64,000 bases of DNA. Origin: Mariniblastus sp. Its GTDB lineage: Bacteria; Planctomycetota; Planctomycetia; Pirellulales; Pirellulaceae. Of this stretch, positions 38,021 through 45,888 are shown one piece after another. The first letter of the stretch is position 1; every line of letters begins with the position of its first letter. Where the stretch lies: contig JAPKBL010000019.1 in the NCBI GenBank assembly GCA_028823415.1, positions 1 to 64,000 of the forward strand. The letters run 5' to 3'. The position numbers were made by a program, and so were the translations under genes. The notes beneath the pieces were generated by a model that was given only the letters and a program-made list of their open reading frames with translations, was not told the DNA's origin and made no database searches.

Positions 38021-38656
38021 TTACTCTTCTTCAAGATCTAAACTCTGCCACAAATACCAACACGCAACGGTCGCGTAAGGACGCCACGGGGCGGCGATTT
38101 CAAGCATTATCGATTTCTCCGGAAGGTCGCCAAGCTGGTAATGAAGGCAAATCGCCTTCTTTATTCCCAAATCATCATAAGGGAAAATGTCCAATCTCCC
38201 CAAAGAGAACATCAAAAACATCTGCGCTGTCCAAAGGCCAATCCCTTTCACTTGAATCAATGTTTCAATCACAACATCGTCAGTCTGCCTTGGCAAGGCA
38301 TCGAGCTGAACCGCTCCAGAACGAACTTTCTCGGCGAGATCTCGGACATAAGAGGCCTTTTGACGGGAAACTCCCAATTCTCGCAAACCTTCAATATCGA
38401 ATTTCAAAATCCCCTCGGGCATTAACTTCGGACTCCCCCCCAACTCGCGAGTGGCCTCCAGCAAGCGGGCATTGATCGTTCTCGCCGCCGCAACCGAAAT
38501 TTGCTGGGAAATAATTGAGTTTACAAGTGTTCCGAAGCGATCGCGCTTCGTTTTCGCATGAAACGGACCAACCAATTTAATGACTCGCTTCATGACCGGA
38601 TCATTTTTCTGAAGATGGAGGCGGGCCGCTTTAATATGCTGCGCGTAAAATGGCAT
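38021..38656 (-). CDS. HhH-GPD DNA glycosylase (3-methyladenine DNA glycosylase II type)
   Basis: A 211-residue base-excision repair glycosylase that removes alkylated purines. The helix-hairpin-helix is VKGIGLWTAQMF, followed by FSLGRLDIFPYDDLGI, where the Asp pair includes the catalytic aspartate of the AlkA family. The upstream SIISQQISVAAARTI helix is also typical. It lacks the N-terminal AlkA domain, as in the short bacterial/yeast Mag1 type, and has no iron-sulfur cysteines. The divergent gene at 38827 is unrelated in function. Confidence 0.94.
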   Translation of the reverse strand: MPFYAQHIKAARLHLQKNDPVMKRVIKLVGPFHAKTKRDRFGTLVNSIISQQISVAAARTINARLLEATRELGGSPKLMPEGILKFDIEGLRELGVSRQKASYVRDLAEKVRSGAVQLDALPRQTDDVVIETLIQVKGIGLWTAQMFLMFSLGRLDIFPYDDLGIKKAICLHYQLGDLPEKSIMLEIAAPWRPYATVACWYLWQSLDLEEE

Positions 38657-38826
38657 AAATTTCCAATCTTCCGTTCAAAAAATCCAGTTCGGCTCACCGC
38701 GTCCTAAGCCGGTGTAGACGAAAGTCAGTGTAACTCTTTCGCACAGCCAATCTACCGTCAATGTGGGAATCAGCATTTTCAGATCGCCCGATTTACGCTG
38801 GTCCCCGCCGCGCTTATCATTTTTAC

Positions 38827-40116
38827 ATGTCCAAAATCGACTATCAACGAACGACCCACTCCCAACGCCGGGAAATAGAATCCTTGCATCGCGACCAACT
38901 GAAAAACTATCAGCTGGAACGTTTGAACCAAGTACTTCAAGCCATTCTCCCAACTAACCGTTTTTATCAATCCAAGTTTCAAGCAATCGATTTGCCCCTC
39001 GCTTCGATTGACGACCTCCGTCAATTTCCGTTCACGCTCAAAGAAGAACTTCTCGATCCCGAAAACGAAGCAGGTTTCGCCGCTAACTTAACTTTCCCAA
39101 TTGACCAATACTGCCGATTCCATCGGACTTCCGGCACTCGCGGTCGCCCACTGATTGTCTTGGACACTGCCAACGATTGGGACTGGTGGATGGAAACATG
39201 GCAGTACGTTCTCGATTCGGCGGATATGAATGCCGATGATCGCGTGGTGATGGCCTTTAGTTTCGGACCCTTTATAGGATTCTGGAGCGCGTTCGATGCG
39301 GCGGTGGAGCGAGGGGCGATGGTCGCCCCGACAGGCTCGCTGTCAACGATTGCGAGAATCGAACTGATTCGCTCAATCGACGCAACGATTATTTTTTGCA
39401 CCCCCAGCTATGCGCTCCACATGGCGGAGGCCGCTCAGCAACATCAAATTGATTTAACCTCATCATCGGTCAAGAAAATCATCGTTGCGGGTGAACCAGG
39501 AGGATCCATTCCAAGTATTCGCCAACAAATCGAATCGTCATGGAATGCTAAAGTGATTGACCATAGCGGCGCCAGCGAAGTCGGACCGTGGGGCTATGCC
39601 AATGCGGCAGGTAGCGGAATCTACATTAACGAAGCCGAGTTTTCGGCAGAATTCATCTCATTGGAAACCGGTAACCCCGCGACCCAAGGCGAACTCTCGG
39701 AATTAGTTTTGACGTGCCTCGGACGAATCGGAAGCCCGGTAATCCGATACCGAACCGGTGACTTGGTCCGTCCACAATGGAATACCTCGCCACCTTCCAA
39801 CTTCGTCTTGCTCGAGGGAGGCGTTTTAGGACGCACCGATGACATGATGATCATCCGAGGCGTGAATGTTTTCCCAACATCAATCGAGCAGATTCTGAGA
39901 GGATTTCCTGAGATCGTCGAGTATCGACTCACCGCGTTTAAAATAGAATCGATGGATCAGTTAAAAATTGAAATAGAAGACCAACTCGAATCCCCGGAAC
40001 GAGTCCGCGCTGAATTACAAATCCAACTTGGATTGCGAGTTGAAGTTAAATGCGTTCCAGCAGGATCGCTACCCCGTTTCGAAGCTAAAGGTAAAAGGTT
40101 TATAGACCAAAGATGA
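38827..40116 (+). CDS. phenylacetate-CoA ligase-like adenylate-forming enzyme
   Basis: A 429-residue member of the PaaK branch of the acyl-adenylate superfamily. I start at ATG 38827 (MSKIDYQ); the frame extends back to 38761 without support. The P-loop-like motif is FHRTSGTRGRP, then HSGASEVGPWG and the conserved YRTGDLV and GRTDDMMIIRGVNVFP signatures. The C-terminal lysine is in AKGKRF. It should activate an aromatic or other carboxylic acid with ATP and CoA, but no phenylacetate catabolic genes are adjacent. Its stop overlaps the next gene by 4 bases, so the two are translationally coupled. Confidence 0.92.
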   Translation: MSKIDYQRTTHSQRREIESLHRDQLKNYQLERLNQVLQAILPTNRFYQSKFQAIDLPLASIDDLRQFPFTLKEELLDPENEAGFAANLTFPIDQYCRFHRTSGTRGRPLIVLDTANDWDWWMETWQYVLDSADMNADDRVVMAFSFGPFIGFWSAFDAAVERGAMVAPTGSLSTIARIELIRSIDATIIFCTPSYALHMAEAAQQHQIDLTSSSVKKIIVAGEPGGSIPSIRQQIESSWNAKVIDHSGASEVGPWGYANAAGSGIYINEAEFSAEFISLETGNPATQGELSELVLTCLGRIGSPVIRYRTGDLVRPQWNTSPPSNFVLLEGGVLGRTDDMMIIRGVNVFPTSIEQILRGFPEIVEYRLTAFKIESMDQLKIEIEDQLESPERVRAELQIQLGLRVEVKCVPAGSLPRFEAKGKRFIDQR

Positions 40117-41384
40117 AATTTGACTCTCAATTAGTCGACGCCTGTCGAGCACAATTCCCCGCACTTCGCCGCGAACAAAACGACCAATCCGTAATTTATT
40201 TTGACGGTCCAGCGGGAACTCAAGTTCCTCAGTGTGTTGCCGACGCGATGTCCCATTACCTGCTTCACTGCAACGCGAATCACGGCGGGCACTTTACAAC
40301 GAGTATTCAAAGCGATGAATTGCTCCACAACTGCCATCAGGCTCATGCCGAATTCGTGGGCGCGACCGACGGTGATGAAGTCGCATTTGGACAAAACATG
40401 ACGTCTCTCACGTTTTCGTTCTCGCGAGCTCTAGCCAAGACCTGGAGCGCCGGCGATGAAATCATTGTCACCGCCCTCGACCACGACGCAAATATTTCCC
40501 CCTGGGTTCTCGCGGCCAAGGAAGCTGGAGCCAAGGTCCATTTTGTCGGTTTTGACCCTCAGGATTATACGCTCGACATGGATGACCTGGCCAATAAACT
40601 CAACGAGAAAACTCAGCTAGTCGCCGTTGGCTGTGCCTCCAATGCAACCGGCGGAATCAACCCAGTCAAACGGGTGGCGGAAATGGCACATCAAGTTGAT
40701 GCCAAAGTTTATCTCGATGCGGTTCATTACGGCCCGCATGGTTTAATCGACGTGGCTGACTGGGATTGCGACTTCCTCGCATGCTCTGACTATAAATTTT
40801 TCGGCCCCCATCTCGGCATGCTGTGGGGACGACGTGAATTACTTGAAGAGCTACAGCCATTCAAAGTCCGCCCGTCCGACAATCGCCTGCCCACGCGATG
40901 GATGACAGGCACACAGTCCCATGAATCAATCGCCGCCGGAATGGCGTGCATCGACTACATTGCCGGAATTGGAACAAAAACCGGTGCGGCTGAGGGCGTA
41001 AGTCGACGCGGCGCACTGAAGGCCGCATTTGCCGCAATTGTCGAGTATGAACAGACCCTTTCGCGGAAATTGATCGAGGGCCTCTCGGAAATTGAAGAGA
41101 TCGAAATTTACGGCATTACCGATCTGACTCGACTGAATGATCGGTTTCCGACGTTTTCCATCAGACACCGTAATATTCCTCCAGCAGAACTCGCGACCCA
41201 GCTTAGCCAACACGGAATTTTTGTTTGGAATGGAAATTATTACGCGCTAGAATTCAGCGAGAGAATGGGCTTTGAGCCAGAGGGCATGGTTCGAATCGGG
41301 CTGGTTCACTACAACACCACTGATGAAATAGACCGACTCATCAGCGTCATCAAGCAACTCTCCCACACATCCGCAACGGCTTAA
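40113..41384 (+). CDS. cysteine-desulfurase-like class V aminotransferase (VC1184 subfamily)
   Basis: A 423-residue fold-type I PLP enzyme. It matches the cysteine-desulfurase-like group often called the VC1184 subfamily: YFDGPAGTQVPQ at the start, HDANISPW, VAVGCASNATGGINPV, and the PLP lysine in CSDYKFFGPHLGMLWGR. The mobile-loop cysteine of true IscS/SufS desulfurases is not recognisable, so activity as a desulfurase is uncertain; a lyase or aminotransferase role is possible. The ATG overlaps the stop of the PaaK-like gene in an ATGA, and the DUF971 gene follows 37 bases later. Confidence 0.92.
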   Translation: MKFDSQLVDACRAQFPALRREQNDQSVIYFDGPAGTQVPQCVADAMSHYLLHCNANHGGHFTTSIQSDELLHNCHQAHAEFVGATDGDEVAFGQNMTSLTFSFSRALAKTWSAGDEIIVTALDHDANISPWVLAAKEAGAKVHFVGFDPQDYTLDMDDLANKLNEKTQLVAVGCASNATGGINPVKRVAEMAHQVDAKVYLDAVHYGPHGLIDVADWDCDFLACSDYKFFGPHLGMLWGRRELLEELQPFKVRPSDNRLPTRWMTGTQSHESIAAGMACIDYIAGIGTKTGAAEGVSRRGALKAAFAAIVEYEQTLSRKLIEGLSEIEEIEIYGITDLTRLNDRFPTFSIRHRNIPPAELATQLSQHGIFVWNGNYYALEFSERMGFEPEGMVRIGLVHYNTTDEIDRLISVIKQLSHTSATA

Positions 41385-41421
41385 GCGATCCAATTGCAAA
41401 CTTAAATTCAGCGACGTTAAT

Positions 41422-41772
41422 ATGGCACCTCAAACTCCTGACGAACCAGTACCGGTTCGACTTGAAAAAACCGAAAATGGCGAACTGTTTATTCAATGGA
41501 GCGATTCGACCGAGCAAACGATTTCATTCCGGAAACTCCGAGACAATTGTCGCTGCGCTAACTGCATCGAAAAACGAATGGAACCGGCTAAAGAATCGAT
41601 CTCCGGCGAAAAGAAACTGAGCAATATCCTGCCAGTCCTTTCGCTACAAGAAACCATGCCACTGGACATCGTCGCGATGAGCCCAGTCGGAAACTACGCC
41701 TACAGTATCCGATTTTCAGACGGCCATAGCGCCGGCATTTTCCCTTACGAGCTTTTAAAATCGATCGATTAA
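41422..41772 (+). CDS. DUF971 domain protein
   Basis: A 116-residue protein that is almost entirely a DUF971 domain, the fold found at the N-terminus of gamma-butyrobetaine hydroxylase. The family core FRKLRDNCRCANC is present, with the CxxC metal or cluster-binding pair, followed by VAMSPVGNYAYSIRFSDGHSAGIFPYELL. Free-standing DUF971 proteins are often linked to iron-sulfur proteins. Its position after a cysteine-desulfurase-like gene agrees with that link, but this is inference. It is the last gene of the three-gene operon. Confidence 0.93.
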   Translation: MAPQTPDEPVPVRLEKTENGELFIQWSDSTEQTISFRKLRDNCRCANCIEKRMEPAKESISGEKKLSNILPVLSLQETMPLDIVAMSPVGNYAYSIRFSDGHSAGIFPYELLKSID

Positions 41773-41813
41773 GCTTGATTCCATCAAGCATTTAACCTCG
41801 ACAAACGAATCGG

Positions 41814-42605
41814 TTAATCCCATCGAGGATCCCGCTTCTCCAAGAACGCCTCAATTCCTTCGGTCGCGGCAGGCGTGGTACGCGCCGCTGCCATATTCGC
41901 CGCACCAATACTCAGTTGCGTGAATAGATTCTCGCCAATGGTCTCGTTGAGCAGTTGCTTGGTCATTTGATGCGACTCGCGAGCACCTGCGGCACAAGCA
42001 CCGGCAATCTCAAAACCTCTTGCCCACACCAAAGAATCCTCGACCACTTCTTGATACAGACCCAGCTGCAATGCCTCTTCAGCCGCAACACGCACACCCG
42101 TATAAAGCACTTTCGACGATGCCGCCGTCCCGATGCGGAAACTCATTAACGGCGTCGTAATTCCGGGGTTGAGACCGCGCAAAGCCTCCGGCATACACAA
42201 ACGAGAACTGGTTCCACCAACAACAATGTCAGAAGCCAACATCAAGGAAACACCGCTGCCGAGAACCCAACCATTGACGGACGCAATAATGGGCTTGGGA
42301 AAGCGAAGCATCTTTTCAATCAACTCGAGGAATTCCAAGGAATCCCGGTGCCAAATTTCTAACGCATTCTTAGAATCCGCGGCTTCCTTCAGCTGATGGA
42401 GGTCGGTTCCCGCACAAAAGGAATCCCCACTTCCCGTCAGAATTACCGCCCGCACCGAACGCTCACCATGAAAATCTTCTAACGCTTCACCGAGCTGCTG
42501 AACGGTTTCTCTGGACAGAGCATTCTTTCGCTCCGGCCGATTAAGCACGATTGTTCCACAAGAACCGTCTCGGCGGGTGTTGATCAAATCTGAAGTTGCA
42601 ATCAT
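41814..42605 (-). CDS. enoyl-CoA hydratase/isomerase family protein
   Basis: A 263-residue crotonase-fold protein. The oxyanion-hole segments are visible as SFCAGTDLHQL and VNGWVLGSGVSLMLASDI, and the N-terminus has VLNRPERKNALS. The catalytic Glu of true hydratases is not clearly placed, and the acid after PEALRGLNPG suggests an isomerase or other crotonase activity. It is convergent with the DUF971 gene, with about 40 bases between, and may act on a CoA ester made by the PaaK-like ligase, though that is conjecture. Confidence 0.9.
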   Translation of the reverse strand: MIATSDLINTRRDGSCGTIVLNRPERKNALSRETVQQLGEALEDFHGERSVRAVILTGSGDSFCAGTDLHQLKEAADSKNALEIWHRDSLEFLELIEKMLRFPKPIIASVNGWVLGSGVSLMLASDIVVGGTSSRLCMPEALRGLNPGITTPLMSFRIGTAASSKVLYTGVRVAAEEALQLGLYQEVVEDSLVWARGFEIAGACAAGARESHQMTKQLLNETIGENLFTQLSIGAANMAAARTTPAATEGIEAFLEKRDPRWD

Positions 42606-42722
42606 TCACTTGGCTTTACTAAACAGAAATTCGGCACAACATGGCACTGCATCCTATTATCAGGATTTTGACAGAGAAAGAAATACAGCTTCCTTTTGTT
42701 CCTCACTCAATTGTCTCTTAAC

Positions 42723-42757
42723 AAAAAAGCGGCAAGTAGTTTCGTCTACCTGCCGCT
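42723..42757 (-). terminator. terminator of the minus-strand isomerase gene
   Basis: AGCGGCAAGTAG and CTACCTGCCGCT pair with a single mismatch around a 6-base loop. On the minus strand a T run follows (the A run at 42723-42728). It ends transcription of the gene at 42832-43872. Confidence 0.88.
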
Positions 42758-42792
42758 GTTAGTTTTCAAGGGTTTAATTCGATTCTTCCACC

Positions 42793-42816
42793 CATTGCAA
42801 ACTTCATTGCAAACTT
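42793..42816. repeat. 12-bp tandem duplication
   Basis: cattgcaaactt occurs twice back to back at 42793-42804 and 42805-42816, just after the stop codon of the minus-strand isomerase gene. Confidence 0.85.
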
Positions 42817-42831
42817 CATTGGTTGAATTGC

Positions 42832-43872
42832 CTAGGCGCCCATTGCGTCTTCGAACGAGCCTTCGGCAACCGGGAAACAGAGGTTATCACGAACCCATGC
42901 GATTCCGTCCGCACTCGTTGAGTCGCCGTCGCGGTAGTTACTTTCAGCTTCGACAACCAAAGGAGCTGTTTCGGTCCCCATGACTTCACAGTAACGCTTC
43001 GCATATCCAATCCGAAGCATGACCTCTGCATAACGCGTCATATTCAAATCACCCGTTGCTAGATCTGTAAATTGCATCGCCCGATTATGCCAGTCAGATT
43101 CCATCTTCCTCAGCGGCACGCCTTTGTGAATCGTGTAGTTCTTAACATGGCATCCGTAAACCCGAGGTCCAACTTTGAGAAATCTCGATTCCCAATCTTC
43201 CCCTTCCCAACAATGTGAAGGGTCCGCGTTAACTCCGAGACATTGATCACCGTCACAAATATTCACGAGCATGTTGAATTCATCCGCACACATCGCGGCC
43301 GTACCAGGATGGATTTCATGCGCAAGATAGATTCCGAGGCTATTAGCGTGGGCTCGTAATTTCGCCGTCTTATTAACAAACCTCTCTTTACCTGCCTCAA
43401 CTAAATCAAATCCCGGACCAGCCCAAAACCCCCAAGGGTAACCGGTTGCCAATTCCCATCCAAAGGCAACGCCCCAAAACATCGGCAAAATCTTGACACC
43501 AAGTTCAGCGCACAGGTCCATTAATTTAAGGCAGTAAGTTTCATACCAAACTTCCAACTCATCCGGAGACAAATTCTGATTGGGACCGTGTATGAATGGA
43601 TGCCCGGATTTAGTCCCCGTCCATGCGCTGGTGTGGACCCAAAACGGGCAATGAGCAGAAATGCCATCGATTTTCAGACCATTTTTTTCAAAGGCGTCTC
43701 TAATCTCTTGAGCCGTTTTAAAACTAGTCCCGTCCTCAGACGCTTCGAGCATGTAATTAGAGGGTTGAGCTCCCGCAGCACCTGACTCTTTTGCAAATGC
43801 AAGAAAATCATCAAGTCCCTTGGGGCCGTGCTGAGCACCTTCAATACTAGAGTGGAAAGCTGGATTTGCCAT
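42832..43872 (-). CDS. TIM-barrel sugar phosphate isomerase/epimerase
   Basis: A 346-residue xylose-isomerase-like TIM-barrel protein without a signal peptide. Strand-end motifs carry potential divalent-metal ligands: AHEIHPGT (Glu and His), LGVNADPSHCWEGED (Asp and His), YGCHVKNYT (His) and VVEAESNYRDGDS (Glu). This is the set seen in family members that act as isomerases or dehydratases on sugars. The N-terminus MANPAFHSSIEGA lies close to an Asn-Pro region. A good terminator follows. The substrate is unknown; Planctomycetes carry many paralogues. Confidence 0.9.
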   Translation of the reverse strand: MANPAFHSSIEGAQHGPKGLDDFLAFAKESGAAGAQPSNYMLEASEDGTSFKTAQEIRDAFEKNGLKIDGISAHCPFWVHTSAWTGTKSGHPFIHGPNQNLSPDELEVWYETYCLKLMDLCAELGVKILPMFWGVAFGWELATGYPWGFWAGPGFDLVEAGKERFVNKTAKLRAHANSLGIYLAHEIHPGTAAMCADEFNMLVNICDGDQCLGVNADPSHCWEGEDWESRFLKVGPRVYGCHVKNYTIHKGVPLRKMESDWHNRAMQFTDLATGDLNMTRYAEVMLRIGYAKRYCEVMGTETAPLVVEAESNYRDGDSTSADGIAWVRDNLCFPVAEGSFEDAMGA

Positions 43873-44132
43873 AGTTTATTGTCTTTGAAATGAATGAATC
43901 GAATAGGTTCAATTAAGAGTTGCAGGGATCCAGAACCGGACCAGCCATTGCAACGAGCGAAAGATGTTTGTCTACCATCGGCCGCCCCTGTATTGTGCCA
44001 AACAAATCGGACGTTGCAACCATTTCCGTCGCGGAAAAGTAGGAGATTACATCTTCGAAACTTTATTCCGCGATTTCAACAACAATCGATGTTCACCGAG
44101 AGCAATTTCGACCGCAATTATACCGATGGAAA

Positions 44133-45206
44133 TTAAAACGTAATTTTAAATATCTGCGGTGGGAAACAAAGAAACGGGATCGTCAGCGAAGCGAGACCTA
44201 GGCCATATCGAAACGGCCCGATTGCGACCTTGTCATCACGGGTGGGCGGATGGTTCGGCCCCATCAACAACAGCAACACCACCATTAAGATCAGCATAAA
44301 ATTGTTATGGTAAACCATATATGAAATCGCAAACACAATCGTGGCCTGAGCAATCAAGTGTGCCTTCTTGCCAAACAGGGTGTAGGTGATGTGCCCACCA
44401 TCCAATTGCCCAATCGGCATCATATTGAGCCCCGTGATTAACATGCCTACCCAACCGGCCACAAAGAGTGGGTTCAATTGACTCATCCACACGACATCCC
44501 CCGTCTCGTAACCGGGAACTTCTGTCGCCTTTGCGAACCAATCGAGGAGTAACGGCAATCGAAAACCGAACCCACCGTAAGGTTGAGTCGTCAAATCAAG
44601 CTGGCTCACACCAAAATAAGCAATCGGTACCGCTACCACCAAGCCCGCTAACGGTCCCGCGATTCCAATATCAAATATCTGCTTTCGATCTGCCAGAGCA
44701 CCCTGCATTCCAATCACGGCTCCGAGTGTTCCAATCGGATTAGCCGGAAACGGAAGAAAAAATGGATAGGACGCCGGCACCCGATAAATCAAAGTCGCAA
44801 TAAAATGCCCCATTTCATGCATCAATAAAATCAGCATGACACACAGCATATAAATCAGTCCCGTGTCCCAATTGGCCAGCAACATCTGGCGGATTTCCAG
44901 AAGACTGCCTTCTTGAGTGCCCGAATTCGAGATAACCCGATAAAACGGCTCAAAAAAATTCGGATTCCAGAGCGATACTCCAACCCAAAACGTCGATAAA
45001 CAAGTCGCAAAAAACAAACAAATCGGCAGAACTGTTTTTCGTTTAACCGAATATTTCCCGACGGGCCCGGGAATCGGCAGGTAGGTCAAATCTCCGTTCG
45101 ATGCCGGCGCAACATCTCTAGACTGCAAAATTTCTGTTACAGTTTGCTCATCTTTTGAACCACCCCAGGCGGAGCCTTCGGAGGGATTTTCACCGGTTTC
45201 CTTCAT
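44133..45206 (-). CDS. site-2-protease-like M50 membrane metalloprotease
   Basis: A 357-residue intramembrane protease of the M50 family. Zinc ligands are in LLMHEMGHFIATL (HEMGH), and the third ligand is the Asp of GQLDGGHI. There are about seven membrane segments, and a cytoplasmic Ser/Glu-rich N-terminus. I chose ATG 45206; a GTG at 45248 preceded by GAGG is an alternative that adds 14 residues. No PDZ domain is seen, so it resembles the YwhC/SpoIVFB-like or plant EGY-type group. The cleaved substrate is unknown. The 29-codon gene upstream on the same strand is 253 bases away. Confidence 0.9.
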   Translation of the reverse strand: MKETGENPSEGSAWGGSKDEQTVTEILQSRDVAPASNGDLTYLPIPGPVGKYSVKRKTVLPICLFFATCLSTFWVGVSLWNPNFFEPFYRVISNSGTQEGSLLEIRQMLLANWDTGLIYMLCVMLILLMHEMGHFIATLIYRVPASYPFFLPFPANPIGTLGAVIGMQGALADRKQIFDIGIAGPLAGLVVAVPIAYFGVSQLDLTTQPYGGFGFRLPLLLDWFAKATEVPGYETGDVVWMSQLNPLFVAGWVGMLITGLNMMPIGQLDGGHITYTLFGKKAHLIAQATIVFAISYMVYHNNFMLILMVVLLLLMGPNHPPTRDDKVAIGPFRYGLGLASLTIPFLCFPPQIFKITF

Positions 45207-45458
45207 GCTTTCAGGATACACCAACCCTTGACCGCCGACTATGGGCACCCCACCTCAATCAATTTTTAAACAAACTAAAAAATGAAGATAGTGTGAATTG
45301 CACTGCCTTCATATTTTTCACAAGTTCAAGATCGAGAACGGAGAAAACTACAGCGACTGATCGCGCACCCTCAGACGATTCGCTAGGCGCAACTAGCGAT
45401 CAAGAGACCTAAGCAAAGATGAAACTAACTGATTCGCAGGCGTCGCTTCGCGGTGCGG

Positions 45459-45548
45459 TTAACTCTTGATGAATGAAAACTGTCCGACCATCAGCCAGAC
45501 GGTAAAAAAACCAAGAGCGATAACCGTATTTAAGCTTTCGAGTGACAT
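45459..45548 (-). CDS. 29-residue single-pass membrane microprotein
   Basis: An open frame from ATG 45546-45548 to TAA 45459-45461, below the length cutoff of most annotators. The ribosome site is excellent: GAGGAG lies 6 bases before the ATG. The protein starts MSLESLNT, then has one hydrophobic helix (residues 9-22, VIALGFFTVWLMVG), and ends in SFIKS. This is the layout of small accessory subunits of membrane complexes. No family is recognised and no obvious partner complex is adjacent; the nearest same-strand gene is the M50 protease. The spacing and composition make chance unlikely. Confidence 0.65.
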   Translation of the reverse strand: MSLESLNTVIALGFFTVWLMVGQFSFIKS

Positions 45549-45888
45549 GGATCTCTCCTCAACAGGGTAAATAAAGATCCCTCCATGAGTTCCTACACAC
45601 CATCCATGTGTATCAAAGGTATCGGAATTTCAGCGAAAGAAAAATTAAAGAAAATCCTGGGTGCGTTAGCTCTTTCGCAATCCTCACCAACGAAAAATCC
45701 TGATAGGTTTAGTTAACCCGCACGCTTTCCCATGTTCGTCCAAGGCATGCCCACAACGGCTTGTTTCGAGACTTTATTACTCGATCAACTCACCTCAATC
45801 GGATTAAGCTGGCTTGGCTGGCCAAGCTTGGCCGATCAAAATAACGAGAAGATACCTCAAGCCCATAAATTTGTGCGGAAATATCTTG
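45549..45888. other. intergenic region between the microprotein and an Hsp70 gene
   Basis: About 340 bases. It contains the perfect inverted repeat GCTTGGC (45812-45818) / GCCAAGC (45821-45827), 62 bases upstream of the Hsp70 start, which could be an operator. A CIRCE element is not present. No other gene is seen. Confidence 0.45.

Noticed and set aside
38675-38953. 92-codon minus-strand frame upstream of the PaaK-like gene
   Set aside because: Overlaps the start of the PaaK-like gene and lacks motifs and a ribosome site.
43894-44136. 80-codon plus-strand frame between isomerase and M50 protease
   Set aside because: Arg/Gln/Pro-rich chance composition and overlap with the M50 gene end.
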